Shown: positions 7,889 to 16,144 of the stretch, one piece after another
Numbering within the stretch: the first letter of the stretch is position 1
Layout of the letters: each line of letters opens with the position of its first letter
DNA from: Bacteroidota bacterium
Lineage (GTDB): Bacteria; Bacteroidota; Bacteroidia; Bacteroidales; F082
Length of the DNA stretch: 64,000 bases
Direction of reading: 5' to 3'
NCBI GenBank assembly: GCA_009773165.1
Contig: WOUZ01000003.1
Location: 124,001-188,000, forward strand
The notes under the pieces: model-generated
The model's input: the letters and a program-made list of their open reading frames with translations, nothing else
Databases searched by the model: none
What the model was told of the DNA's origin: nothing
Translations under genes and position numbers: made by a program

Positions 7889-8893
7889 ATGAGTATATTT
7901 ACTGTGTCGGGATCTCCGCATGTGCATGGAGAGGAAAATGTAAAAAAAATCATGTACACTGTTGTGTTTGCAATGGTGCCTGCGATGCTTGTTTCGATTT
8001 ATTTTTTCGGGATAGACGCTGTAAGGGTTTTGCTTATTTCAGTTATATCGAGTTTGTTTTTTGAGTGGGTAATCCAAAAATACCTCTTAAAAGGTCCGGT
8101 AACAATTAATGATGGTTCGGCCATTGTTGCCGGTATCCTTTTGGGTTTCAATGTCCCTGCTAACATCCCTGCATGGATGATCATTATGGGATCCTTGGTG
8201 ATGATAGGGGTTGCAAAAATGTCGTTTGGGGGATTGGGAAACAATCCTTTTAATCCGGCATTGGTTGGTCGTGTTTTTATGTTGATTTCTTTTCCTGTTC
8301 AGATGACAAGCTGGCCAGTCGCAAAACCGCTTTTTGCCCCACAACTCACAGATGCTATAACTGGTCCAACTGCTTTAGGTTTGTTGAAAGAAGGTGTAGA
8401 TGCAGGTAAGACTATTGAACAAATTGTTTCTGATCCACAAATGCCTCAATACCTTGACCGGCTTTTAGGTAATATGAGTGGTTCTTTGGGTGAAATCTCT
8501 GCAGTTGCCTTATTGCTAGGCGGGATTTTTATGGTTTACAGAAAAGTAATTGACTGGCAACTGCCTGTTTCAATTATTCTAACGGTTTTTGCTGTTGCTG
8601 GTATTTTTCACTTGATTGACCCTCAGCACTATATCGAGCCCAGTTTTCATATATTTTCCGGAGGACTGATGTTGGGTGCAATTTTCATGGCTACTGATAT
8701 GGTAACTTCACCTATGAATATGAGAGGAAAGATTGTATATGGCATCGGGGTCGGACTTCTGACTATTATTATTCGTTTATGGGGAGCTTATCCTGAAGGG
8801 ATTTCATTCGCTATCCTTATAATGAATGCATTTACTCCGTTAATTAACAATGCTTTCAAGCCAAAAAGGTTTGGAATAGCTCTCAAAAAATAA
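7889..8893 (+). CDS. rnfD: Rnf complex subunit D, flavinylated membrane protein
   Basis: A 334-residue integral membrane subunit with about eight to ten TM segments, homologous to NqrB. The covalent FMN attachment motif is TGPT, with Thr161 as the probable acceptor; the equivalent motif in NqrB is SGAT. Conserved FGGLGNNPFNPALVGR (about 113-128) and ATDMVTSPMN near residue 270 support the assignment. Flavin attachment needs an ApbE transferase, which is not encoded in the window. It lies within the rnf operon, 9 bases after rnfC and 28 bases before rnfG. Confidence 0.96.
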   Translation: MSIFTVSGSPHVHGEENVKKIMYTVVFAMVPAMLVSIYFFGIDAVRVLLISVISSLFFEWVIQKYLLKGPVTINDGSAIVAGILLGFNVPANIPAWMIIMGSLVMIGVAKMSFGGLGNNPFNPALVGRVFMLISFPVQMTSWPVAKPLFAPQLTDAITGPTALGLLKEGVDAGKTIEQIVSDPQMPQYLDRLLGNMSGSLGEISAVALLLGGIFMVYRKVIDWQLPVSIILTVFAVAGIFHLIDPQHYIEPSFHIFSGGLMLGAIFMATDMVTSPMNMRGKIVYGIGVGLLTIIIRLWGAYPEGISFAILIMNAFTPLINNAFKPKRFGIALKK

Positions 8894-8921
8894 ATTCAAC
8901 AACCCTATCAATCGCATAAAA

Positions 8922-9509
8922 ATGGCAGGTAAACGGGAATCAAACTTTTTCAATATGCTGAGCACTTTACTGGTGATTTCACTGGTTTCAGCAGTGGCTT
9001 TGGGGAGCGTCTACAACCTAACCAAAGGACCAATTGAATTAGCTAAGCAAAAAAAACAAGAAGACGCAATCAGACAGGTGTTGCCAGAATTTGATCGCAT
9101 GGTAACCTTCAACGTAAAATCAGCTCACGATGACGACTCTTTGCAGTTTAACCTTGCGTATAAGTCGGATGAAGTAGTTGGGCTGGCTGTAAAAACATTT
9201 TCCAAAAAAGGTTTTGGGGGTCTGATTAATTTGATGACAGGCTTTTTGCCAGATGGTACGATAAACAACATATCCGTTTTGGATCACAAGGAAACTCCTG
9301 GTCTGGGGGATAAAATGCAAAAATCCAAATCGGACTGGAGTGATCAGTTCAATGGGAAACATCCTGAGCAATTCAATTTAAAAGTTAAGAAGGACGGTGG
9401 AGATGTTGATGCCATCACTGCAGCTACAATAAGCTCACGTGCATATGTTGACGCTCTGCAACGCGCATACGATACTTACCAAGAAAATAAGGAAGGGTTA
9501 AAGAAATGA
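8922..9509 (+). CDS. rnfG: Rnf complex subunit G, periplasm-facing FMN protein
   Basis: A 195-residue subunit with one N-terminal TM helix (residues 11-30) and an extracytoplasmic FMN-binding domain. The flavinylation motif reads DAITAATISS with Thr169 as the expected FMN-linked residue; the usual Gly before the Ala-Thr pair is Ala here. HKETPGLGD at 122-130 is the second conserved segment. It passes electrons across the membrane within Rnf. Its stop overlaps the start of rnfE by 4 bases (ATGA). Confidence 0.95.
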   Translation: MAGKRESNFFNMLSTLLVISLVSAVALGSVYNLTKGPIELAKQKKQEDAIRQVLPEFDRMVTFNVKSAHDDDSLQFNLAYKSDEVVGLAVKTFSKKGFGGLINLMTGFLPDGTINNISVLDHKETPGLGDKMQKSKSDWSDQFNGKHPEQFNLKVKKDGGDVDAITAATISSRAYVDALQRAYDTYQENKEGLKK

Positions 9510-10087
9510 ACCAAATGCAGAATTTTACGAAAGGACTGTTAAAAGAAAATCCAATTTTGGTATTGGTTCTTGGAACATGCCCAACGCTTGGTGTTACCAC
9601 ATCGGCATTTAATGGTTTAGGAATGGGGCTGGCAACAACCTTTGTGCTCATTATGTCGAATCTGGTTATTAGTCTTGTCAAAGATTTCATTCCGGATAAG
9701 GTGAGAATACCATCTTTTATCGTCATAATTGCATCTTTCGTAACTGTTGTTGAGCTTGTTATGCAAGGCTTTTTGCCGGCGTTATTTGAGCAGTTAGGCC
9801 TTTTTATCCCATTAATTGTAGTGAATTGTATTGTTCTTGGCCGTGCCGAAGCTTTTGCTTCAAAGAATACTCCATTATCATCAGCTATTGATGGCCTTGG
9901 AATGGGTTTGGGTTTTGCACTGGCACTCACTGTTTTAGGAGCCATAAGGGAGTTTCTTGGTAGCGGTGCTATTTTTAGCATAAAACTAATTCCGGGAGAT
10001 CTGATGCTTGTTTTTATTCTTGCTCCCGGAGCATTTATTGCCCTTGGTTATCTGATGGCCATTACTAAACGACTTAATAACAAGTAA
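9506..10087 (+). CDS. rnfE: Rnf complex subunit E, integral membrane protein
   Basis: A 193-residue subunit with six TM helices, homologous to NqrD. The family signature NPILVLVLGTCPTLGVTT is at residues 15-32, including the conserved Cys (Cys25) proposed to help hold an intramembrane iron site with RnfA. The second half repeats a related pattern (NCIVLGRAEAFASKN). It is translationally coupled to rnfG through a 4-base overlap, and rnfA follows after 23 bases. Confidence 0.95.
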   Translation: MNQMQNFTKGLLKENPILVLVLGTCPTLGVTTSAFNGLGMGLATTFVLIMSNLVISLVKDFIPDKVRIPSFIVIIASFVTVVELVMQGFLPALFEQLGLFIPLIVVNCIVLGRAEAFASKNTPLSSAIDGLGMGLGFALALTVLGAIREFLGSGAIFSIKLIPGDLMLVFILAPGAFIALGYLMAITKRLNNK

Positions 10088-10110
10088 TTAGAATCTGAAA
10101 AAGAACGATC

Positions 10111-10683
10111 ATGGAATATATTATCATCATCATTTCGGCCATCTTTGTCAATAACATTGTGTTGGCTCAGTTTCTTGGAATATGTCCGTTTATTGGGGTT
10201 TCAAATAAAATTTCAACTTCATTGGGAATGGGTGGGGCTGTTTTATTTGTGATTACACTAGCTACGATTGTTACCTGGCTTGTGCAAATGTATGTTTTGA
10301 AGCCTTTGGGAATAGAATTTTTACAAACAATCGCTTTCATCCTTATCATTGCTGGACTTGTTCAAATGGTTGAGATTATTTTAAAGAAGGTTAGCCCGAC
10401 ATTGTACTCAGCATTAGGTGTTTTCCTTCCGCTTATAACAACAAACTGTGCTGTTTTAGGTTTGGCAATACTTACCATTCAAAAAGATTACAACCTTATG
10501 GAAGGGGTCGTTTTTGCAATCGCTAATTCAGTTGGTTTTTCTTTTGCATTAATTATTTTTGCTGGAATTCGCGAACAACTTGATTTGATGGAAGTTCCTG
10601 CCGGGATGAAAGGTGTGCCAATCGCTTTAGTTACGGCAGGAATCCTTGCTTTGGCATTTATGGGATTTACTGGTTTGGTTTAA
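10111..10683 (+). CDS. rnfA: Rnf complex subunit A, integral membrane protein
   Basis: A 190-residue, six-TM subunit homologous to NqrE and a paralogue of RnfE with opposite topology. The signature NNIVLAQFLGICPFIGVSNK is at residues 14-33, and TTNCAVLGLAI at about 109-119; each contains a conserved Cys that with RnfE is proposed to hold an iron centre. It is the last gene of the operon; I see no strong hairpin terminator after it. The gene order B-C-D-G-E-A is the usual Bacteroidota order. Confidence 0.96.
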   Translation: MEYIIIIISAIFVNNIVLAQFLGICPFIGVSNKISTSLGMGGAVLFVITLATIVTWLVQMYVLKPLGIEFLQTIAFILIIAGLVQMVEIILKKVSPTLYSALGVFLPLITTNCAVLGLAILTIQKDYNLMEGVVFAIANSVGFSFALIIFAGIREQLDLMEVPAGMKGVPIALVTAGILALAFMGFTGLV

Positions 10684-10753
10684 AAACCTTATTTATCTTT
10701 TTAGTTGACATAAAGCATCAAAAGTAATCCAATACATCCTTCTTATTTTGCTC

Positions 10754-10771
10754 AAATATTTGCAAATATTT
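10754..10771. promoter_or_regulatory. 18-bp perfect palindrome upstream of the LruC promoter
   Basis: AAATATTTGCAAATATTT equals its own reverse complement. It ends 30 bases before the -33 TTG of the LruC promoter, a place where an activator could bind. It has no U-tract, so it is not a good terminator for rnfA. Confidence 0.45.
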
Positions 10772-10801
10772 CTTTGATTTCTTTAAAAACAACTCTATTT
10801 C

Positions 10802-10832
10802 TTGATCTGATCAGGTAAAATAGCTAACTTTG
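10802..10832 (+). promoter_or_regulatory. Complete Bacteroidota promoter (-33 TTG, -7 TAACTTTG)
   Basis: TTG at 10802-10804 and TAACTTTG at 10825-10832 are separated by 20 bases, the expected spacing for the Bacteroidota primary sigma factor. Transcription should start near 10839. Confidence 0.72.
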
Positions 10833-10989
10833 ACCTATTAAATTTCTTCTCTGAATGTTTATTATTGGAATAAATTCCATAAACGAGAATTATCTCAAGA
10901 TTGATTTTTTCTAAATAACTATAAACCAATTGCATAAATATTGGAACAATTTTGGTAACATAAGAAGTGTACAATATAACTATACTGTG

Positions 10990-13479
10990 ATGAAAAATAG
11001 CCGACTTACCCTCATACTTTTTGCATTTCTGGTGATTATTACCGGAACTTCGTGTAAAAAAAACCTTCCGGATACCAATATAGATATCAATGATATGACG
11101 GATTTAGTTGTCAATCCTAATTTTAAATGGGAAACAACACAGGTTGTCAATCTGAATATACAGATTGATGCTTCTACTTTTTTACCATTGAAATCAAAAA
11201 TAAGCTTTTATGCCGGTGATCCTTTGTTGGGAGCAGAGAAAATCAGTAGTGGAAGTATCAGCACACTTGAACCATATGTTGGGCAGTTAAAGATTGCTTC
11301 ATACATAAAAGAACTCTATGTCGAGCTACAAACCTCAACCGGAAGTGTACTTACTGAGAAAGTTACCATTGTTAACGGACAGATTTCTTTCTCTTTTACA
11401 ACCATGAAAAGTGTTGGTGATAATGTTGTTTACACAAAAAGTGTTGGTGACCCTGGTCCTGAGTGTGATGTTTGCGACGTGGTAGTAAGCGGGACAGGAA
11501 GCGTGACTATTAAGGAAGGAAAAACATATTGCATAACAGATAGCTTTAATGGATCAGTAAGTTTTGAAACCTGGAATGGTGGTGGTACCTTAAAAGTTTG
11601 TGGTTCAGCTACTTTATCTGGAACAACAACCTTAGGAACAAACTCACATATCGTTGTTACACAAAACGGAGACTTAACAATCAACAGTATTTCAATGTGG
11701 GGAAATAATCCAAGCATAACTGTTTATGCGAATGCTCAGCTCAAAATAAACTCAGCACTTACAACAACTGGAAGTTTTACGAACCATGGGCAAATAACAA
11801 TAAATGGGTCACTTGTATTACAACAGTTGAATTCTGAGGCTATCAATAATGGTACAATAACCTTACTTAAAAACACATTGCAACTAAATAGTGTGAATAT
11901 GACAAATAATGGAACCATTACAGTTCCTGGTTATATTCATCTGAATACAAACACTACTTTGCAGAATTATGGAACTATTACTGCTGGAAATAAAATGGAG
12001 ATAAATGGTTCAAACTTCAGTAATGATGGTGAAGTAATTGTAAGTATTGGCTACTTTAATATGAATTCGGGTAGCAAGATTATCAATAAGGGAAGTATTG
12101 ATGCTTTACAGGGAGATATAAGTTTCAATTCAAATATTATTGTTGAGAACAGAGGATTGATGCATGCAGGTTCTGATATTGATATTAACTCGGCAAGTAA
12201 TGTGAAGAATTATTGTAAAATGATTGCAGATCAAAAAGTTGAAATAAATTCAGGACAATTCAACATGATCAATGGTTATTTGAAAGCTGATTTGAAAATT
12301 ACAATCAATGGATCTTCCAGCATAAACCTTATTGACGCAAGTATGGTTTCAACAGATATACTCACAATGAATGCCAGTATCTATGGTAGTGGAACCCAAA
12401 ATACTGTTCTTGCAAAAAGTAAAATACATATTAATTCCAACAATGTCATTTCAGGTGCTGTTGAAGCAGCTTCAGAGATGTTGTATATTTCTCAAAATAC
12501 ACCTGCCTCACAGCATATTATCAATGGAGCTACTTTTGTTTCGCCTGATAAAATGTTGAATTTCATTCCAGTAACAGCATGTAATCCTGAGGGCGTTGGT
12601 TCCGAAGGCATTGTTGATACCGATAATGATGGTGTTCCGGATGATCTTGATGAGTTTCCAACCGATCCTGAAAGAGCTTTCCGGTCATGGTACCCTTCAG
12701 AAAATCAGTTTTCAACTTTGGCCTATGAAGATTTATGGCCCGGTTTAGGCGACTTTGACTTTAATGATGTAGTTGTTGATTTTCAGTATGAAATGATTAC
12801 TGATGCGAAGAATGCATTAAAGGAAATGAATGCCAAATACAAATTGATGGCTGCAGGTGCAAGTCTAAATAATGGATTTGCTGTTTCTATGCCTTTTGCC
12901 TCAAATAAGGTAGAATCAATACAAGGTAACACCATTGTTGGTGATGCAGTTAGCTTCGATGAAAATGGATCAGAAGCAGGTCATTCAAATGAAACAGTTG
13001 TAGTTGTTATGGATGCAATTGGAACCTTACATGGAGAGTTTTTGAACACCTTGGTCGACAGGCCATACGTTGAAACAGACACGATTAAGATAAATGTTTT
13101 ATTGATTGAAGCCGTTGCTGACTTTGGTGCTGCACCATTTAATCCATTCATTTTCATAGGTCAGGAAAGAGGAAAGGAAGTTCACCTTATTGATAACCGT
13201 CCAACGGAGATTGTCAATCCATCCTTTTTTGGTACCTGGGAAGACAGGACAGATGCAGGTTCAGGAAAGTATTATCAAACATCAGGAAGATTGCCATGGG
13301 CTATCGAAATACCTGTTTCTTTCGATTATCCGATTGAAACCGTCGACATTTTGCAAACGCACTTAAAATTTGCTGCCTGGGCAATGTCTTCAGGAACCGA
13401 ATATCAGGATTGGTACCTCGACCTAACCGGTTACCGAAACACTGAAAATATTTATCCTAAGCCTGAAGCACAAAAATAA
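10990..13479 (+). CDS. LruC-domain surface lipoprotein with beta-solenoid-like repeats
   Basis: An 829-residue exported protein. The type II signal peptide has the lipobox TGTSC with Cys22, which favours the ATG at 10990 over an in-frame start at 10930. Residues 60-150 form an Ig-like region. Residues about 180-520 are made of imperfect repeats of roughly 20 residues rich in N-G and short beta strands (TINGS, NNGTIT, LNTNTTLQNYGTIT), which suggests a right-handed beta-solenoid. DTDNDGVPDDLDEFP near residue 543 is a calcium-binding TSP3-like motif. The C-terminal LruC domain (567-829) includes YPSENQFSTLAYEDLWPG and DFDFNDVVVDFQY. LruC proteins are common in Bacteroidota and Leptospira; the molecular role is unknown, probably surface adhesion or matrix. 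A terminator follows. Confidence 0.88.
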   Translation: MKNSRLTLILFAFLVIITGTSCKKNLPDTNIDINDMTDLVVNPNFKWETTQVVNLNIQIDASTFLPLKSKISFYAGDPLLGAEKISSGSISTLEPYVGQLKIASYIKELYVELQTSTGSVLTEKVTIVNGQISFSFTTMKSVGDNVVYTKSVGDPGPECDVCDVVVSGTGSVTIKEGKTYCITDSFNGSVSFETWNGGGTLKVCGSATLSGTTTLGTNSHIVVTQNGDLTINSISMWGNNPSITVYANAQLKINSALTTTGSFTNHGQITINGSLVLQQLNSEAINNGTITLLKNTLQLNSVNMTNNGTITVPGYIHLNTNTTLQNYGTITAGNKMEINGSNFSNDGEVIVSIGYFNMNSGSKIINKGSIDALQGDISFNSNIIVENRGLMHAGSDIDINSASNVKNYCKMIADQKVEINSGQFNMINGYLKADLKITINGSSSINLIDASMVSTDILTMNASIYGSGTQNTVLAKSKIHINSNNVISGAVEAASEMLYISQNTPASQHIINGATFVSPDKMLNFIPVTACNPEGVGSEGIVDTDNDGVPDDLDEFPTDPERAFRSWYPSENQFSTLAYEDLWPGLGDFDFNDVVVDFQYEMITDAKNALKEMNAKYKLMAAGASLNNGFAVSMPFASNKVESIQGNTIVGDAVSFDENGSEAGHSNETVVVVMDAIGTLHGEFLNTLVDRPYVETDTIKINVLLIEAVADFGAAPFNPFIFIGQERGKEVHLIDNRPTEIVNPSFFGTWEDRTDAGSGKYYQTSGRLPWAIEIPVSFDYPIETVDILQTHLKFAAWAMSSGTEYQDWYLDLTGYRNTENIYPKPEAQK

Positions 13480-13562
13480 GGTTTTAACGTTTTGAAATTG
13501 ATTATCAACTATATAAGAAGTATTTTTTCTTAGAAACCTTCATTTATTCAAAGATTTTTTGG

Positions 13563-13594
13563 CTATCAGTGGCAGATTCTTTTGCCACTGATAG
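13563..13594 (+). terminator. Intrinsic terminator after the LruC gene
   Basis: CTATCAGTGGCA (13563-13574) pairs perfectly with TGCCACTGATAG (13583-13594) around an 8-base loop. It is followed by TTCATTTTAT, a broken U-tract, and lies 84 bases after the stop. Confidence 0.72.
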
Positions 13595-13690
13595 TTCATT
13601 TTATGGGATGCATCAATTATTTCTACTAATGATCTTAGGCATAAGTATGATTCACCTCAGTTGAAGGGTCGCTTGCATGTGCTTTTCAAT

Positions 13691-13698
13691 TATTTTTG
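13691..13698 (+). promoter_or_regulatory. -7 promoter element for the SO_0444-type permease gene
   Basis: TATTTTTG matches TAnnTTTG and lies 18 bases before the ATG at 13717. It covers an in-frame TTG at 13696, so that TTG is unlikely to be the start. No well-spaced -33 TTG is seen. Confidence 0.5.
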
Positions 13699-13716
13699 CG
13701 GATTCATGCTAAGATA

Positions 13717-14967
13717 ATGCACTATATCCAAATCTATTTTCAGGAACTAATCAGTTTGGCCAATGAGATGTCGCCTTACCTTCTGTTTGGATTCTTTTTT
13801 GCCGGATTGTTAAAAGTATATTTTCCTCAGCGATTGCTCACAAAATACATGGGCGGTTCAACAGCTTCATCATCATTCTTTTCAAGCATGTTGGGTGTTC
13901 CCATGCCGTTATGTTCATGCGGAGTTTTGCCTACCGGTATTTCGTTGTTCAAAAATGGTGCATCGAGGGGGTCAACTACTTCATTTTTAATTTCAACACC
14001 ACAAACAGGCGTAGACTCAATTTTGGTAACCTATTCTATGCTGGGGCTTCCTTTTGCAATCATCCGGCCTATTGCTGCTTTGATCACTGGCTTTGTTGGC
14101 GGAGTGTTAACAAACAAACTTGTGAAAACGAACAAGATGGAATTTGTCCCTTTAGAAGTGAGCACTCGAAAGGAAGAAAATCGAAGTTTCAGATATATGC
14201 TACGCTATGCGTTTGTTGAGTTTCTGCAGGATATATCCAAGTGGTTGATAATCGGATTATTGGTAGCGGCATTTGTTGCTGTATTAATTCCGGATGACTT
14301 TTTTTTAAACTCTTACACTTATCCCTTGTTAAGCATGTTGCTTGTTTTGCTGGCAAGTGTCCCAATGTATGTGTGCGCTACAGCATCTGTTCCGATTGCT
14401 GCGGTATTGTTACTTAAAGGCCTTTCACCTGGTGCAGTACTTGTTTTTCTAATGGCTGGTCCGGCAACAAATGCAGCAACAATTACTGTACTGATCAAAA
14501 CTATTGGCAAAGCAACCACCGCTATTTATCTGGGAACAATTATTGTCGGATCAATGTTATTTGGTTTGATTATTAACAATCTGCCTTCAGATTGGTGGTT
14601 GTTGACTGATCACCTGCATGCGCATGCGCATGGAGAAATTTTGCCTCCCTATGTGGGTATTGCAAGTAGTATTCTCCTTGCCTTACTAATAATTAACGCC
14701 TTATATCAGAAATATAAACCAAAAAATACAATGTCCATGAATAATGAAATAGAGGATCCATCACACTTCAAAATTAAGGTTGATGGAATGGATTGCAATC
14801 ATTGCAAGAAAAGTGTAGAAACAAATTTGAGCAAAATTGAAAAGATTGAAGAAGTTACCGCTGATCTGGTTAGTCAAACAGTATTGATAAAAGGTAAGCA
14901 GGTGGATTTAGAAGAAGTAAAATCGATAGTAGAAAGTTTGGGTTATACCTATTCAGGTAAAGTTTAA
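13717..14967 (+). CDS. SO_0444-type Cu/Zn efflux permease fused to a C-terminal HMA metal-binding domain
   Basis: About 416 residues. The first 340 form a permease with eight or so TM helices, containing the family motif PLCSCGVLP near residue 65 and a second conserved segment CATASVPIAAVLL near 225. This matches the permease family annotated as SO_0444 Cu/Zn efflux transporters. A histidine-rich loop (DHLHAHAHGE) at about 303-312 could bind metal. The last 70 residues are a heavy-metal-associated domain with GMDCNHC, the CxxC metal site. I infer an inner-membrane exporter of Cu, Zn or a similar ion, with the HMA domain delivering metal. The start was chosen because the upstream TTG lies in the -7 promoter element. 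Confidence 0.84.
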   Translation: MHYIQIYFQELISLANEMSPYLLFGFFFAGLLKVYFPQRLLTKYMGGSTASSSFFSSMLGVPMPLCSCGVLPTGISLFKNGASRGSTTSFLISTPQTGVDSILVTYSMLGLPFAIIRPIAALITGFVGGVLTNKLVKTNKMEFVPLEVSTRKEENRSFRYMLRYAFVEFLQDISKWLIIGLLVAAFVAVLIPDDFFLNSYTYPLLSMLLVLLASVPMYVCATASVPIAAVLLLKGLSPGAVLVFLMAGPATNAATITVLIKTIGKATTAIYLGTIIVGSMLFGLIINNLPSDWWLLTDHLHAHAHGEILPPYVGIASSILLALLIINALYQKYKPKNTMSMNNEIEDPSHFKIKVDGMDCNHCKKSVETNLSKIEKIEEVTADLVSQTVLIKGKQVDLEEVKSIVESLGYTYSGKV

Positions 14968-15024
14968 ATAGTTATAAATCAATACAATAACTAATATTTA
15001 AATTATTGGTTAATCATTTCTGCT

Positions 15025-16119
15025 ATGAAGAAGTTTTTTGTCAGTTTTTTTATCTTTTTGTTTTTTAATTGTCAATTGCTGCTTGCTCAACCTATTGTGT
15101 TTAAGCAATACAAAGGACAAAACGAAGGCAATTTGTATTACATAAACTTGCAGTTTGTTGGAGTAGCTGTTAGTGCAACTGTTTTTCTTCTGCCTAATGA
15201 TTCAAATTTAGGTAATCCACTTTATTTTCAGCTTCAAGGGAAAAGCGATAAAGACAATTTTGTTACGCTTCAATCAGATGAAGAACAAATAGTTACGTTA
15301 GTTGGTAAATGGAGCGATGGGCAATTTCAAGGAGAATTTACTCCTTCAAGAAACACTACCATTCAGTTAGATTGCGAAAGAATTCAATCTGAGAATCCAA
15401 TGAGTTTTGAAAAAGTATACCGGCACGCTTCTCAGAAATTGGTTCCAAAAGATAAAAATTCACCGGAAGCGATCATTGAAATGAGCGTTTCACTTCCAAA
15501 CGATGATCAAGATGAGGGGGTTATCGCAGCTTACAGTAATTTCTATGGATGGGTAACAACTGATAGCTTACAAAAAACCCCTTTTGAAGATCAGATGCGT
15601 GTTTCAATGGCTGAATTTCTTGCCCAGTATGCTCAGATGTCAACTATCGAAGGTGAGAAAGGCCCTTCATTTCAATGGATTAAAAGTGTGAATGGCTCGG
15701 TGTTGTGGTTAGATGACCGATTTGTTAACCACGACAAACAAACTTATGTTTTTACTGGTGGAGCACATGGGATGGAACATGTTTCCTTAGGCATTTTCGA
15801 CGTGAATTCAATGCGTTTCTTAACATCAGCTGATATTTTTGAGTTAAGTTCAAGTGAGGAATTGCCGATCATTCTTACCTTGGTTTTAAAGAAACAACTT
15901 GAAATAGAGGAGAGTCAAAGTTTGGTTTCTGAGGGGTATTTCATGGATCAGATTCCGGTTACAGAGAATTATTGTTTAACTCCTGTTGGAATCCTTTTTC
16001 ATTACAACAGTTACGAGATTGCTCCTTACTCTTTTGGACACACTCAAATATTAATTCCGTTTGACCTTGTGTCAGCCCTGATTCAGCCCTGGTTTAAGGA
16101 ATTTTTTAACAATCAGTGA
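15025..16119 (+). CDS. Secreted DUF3298 (RsiV-like) family protein
   Basis: A 364-residue protein with a signal peptide (MKKFFVSFFIFLFF, cleavage likely after LLLAQ). The C-terminal half, residues 150-360, has the DUF3298/RsiV pattern, with YVFTGGAHGMEHVSLG at about 244-259 and an end reading YSFGHTQILIPF. In RsiV of Bacillus this domain binds lysozyme; homologues elsewhere are mostly uncharacterised. The N-terminal 120 residues look like a separate small beta domain. Candidate roles are binding of peptidoglycan-acting enzymes or an inhibitor function, both inference. It starts 57 bases after the permease gene and is followed after 25 bases by the Na/Pi transporter. Confidence 0.78.
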   Translation: MKKFFVSFFIFLFFNCQLLLAQPIVFKQYKGQNEGNLYYINLQFVGVAVSATVFLLPNDSNLGNPLYFQLQGKSDKDNFVTLQSDEEQIVTLVGKWSDGQFQGEFTPSRNTTIQLDCERIQSENPMSFEKVYRHASQKLVPKDKNSPEAIIEMSVSLPNDDQDEGVIAAYSNFYGWVTTDSLQKTPFEDQMRVSMAEFLAQYAQMSTIEGEKGPSFQWIKSVNGSVLWLDDRFVNHDKQTYVFTGGAHGMEHVSLGIFDVNSMRFLTSADIFELSSSEELPIILTLVLKKQLEIEESQSLVSEGYFMDQIPVTENYCLTPVGILFHYNSYEIAPYSFGHTQILIPFDLVSALIQPWFKEFFNNQ

Positions 16120-16144
16120 TATATAAATCTGAATATAGCTTGTT

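Larger units (their letters stand above)
10684..10989 (+). other. 306-base intergenic region between rnfA and the LruC gene
   Basis: No gene is evident. The region holds an 18-bp palindrome (10754-10771), a complete Bacteroidota promoter (10802-10832) and a leader of about 150 bases before the preferred start at 10990. The leader contains a weak dyad around TGGAAT-AA-ATTCCA. An in-frame TTG/ATG-poor extension back to 10930 is possible but unlikely. Confidence 0.65.

Noticed and set aside
10930-10989. In-frame extension upstream of the LruC gene
   Set aside because: The extra 20 residues would bury the signal peptide; the ATG at 10990 places it at the N-terminus with a normal lipobox.
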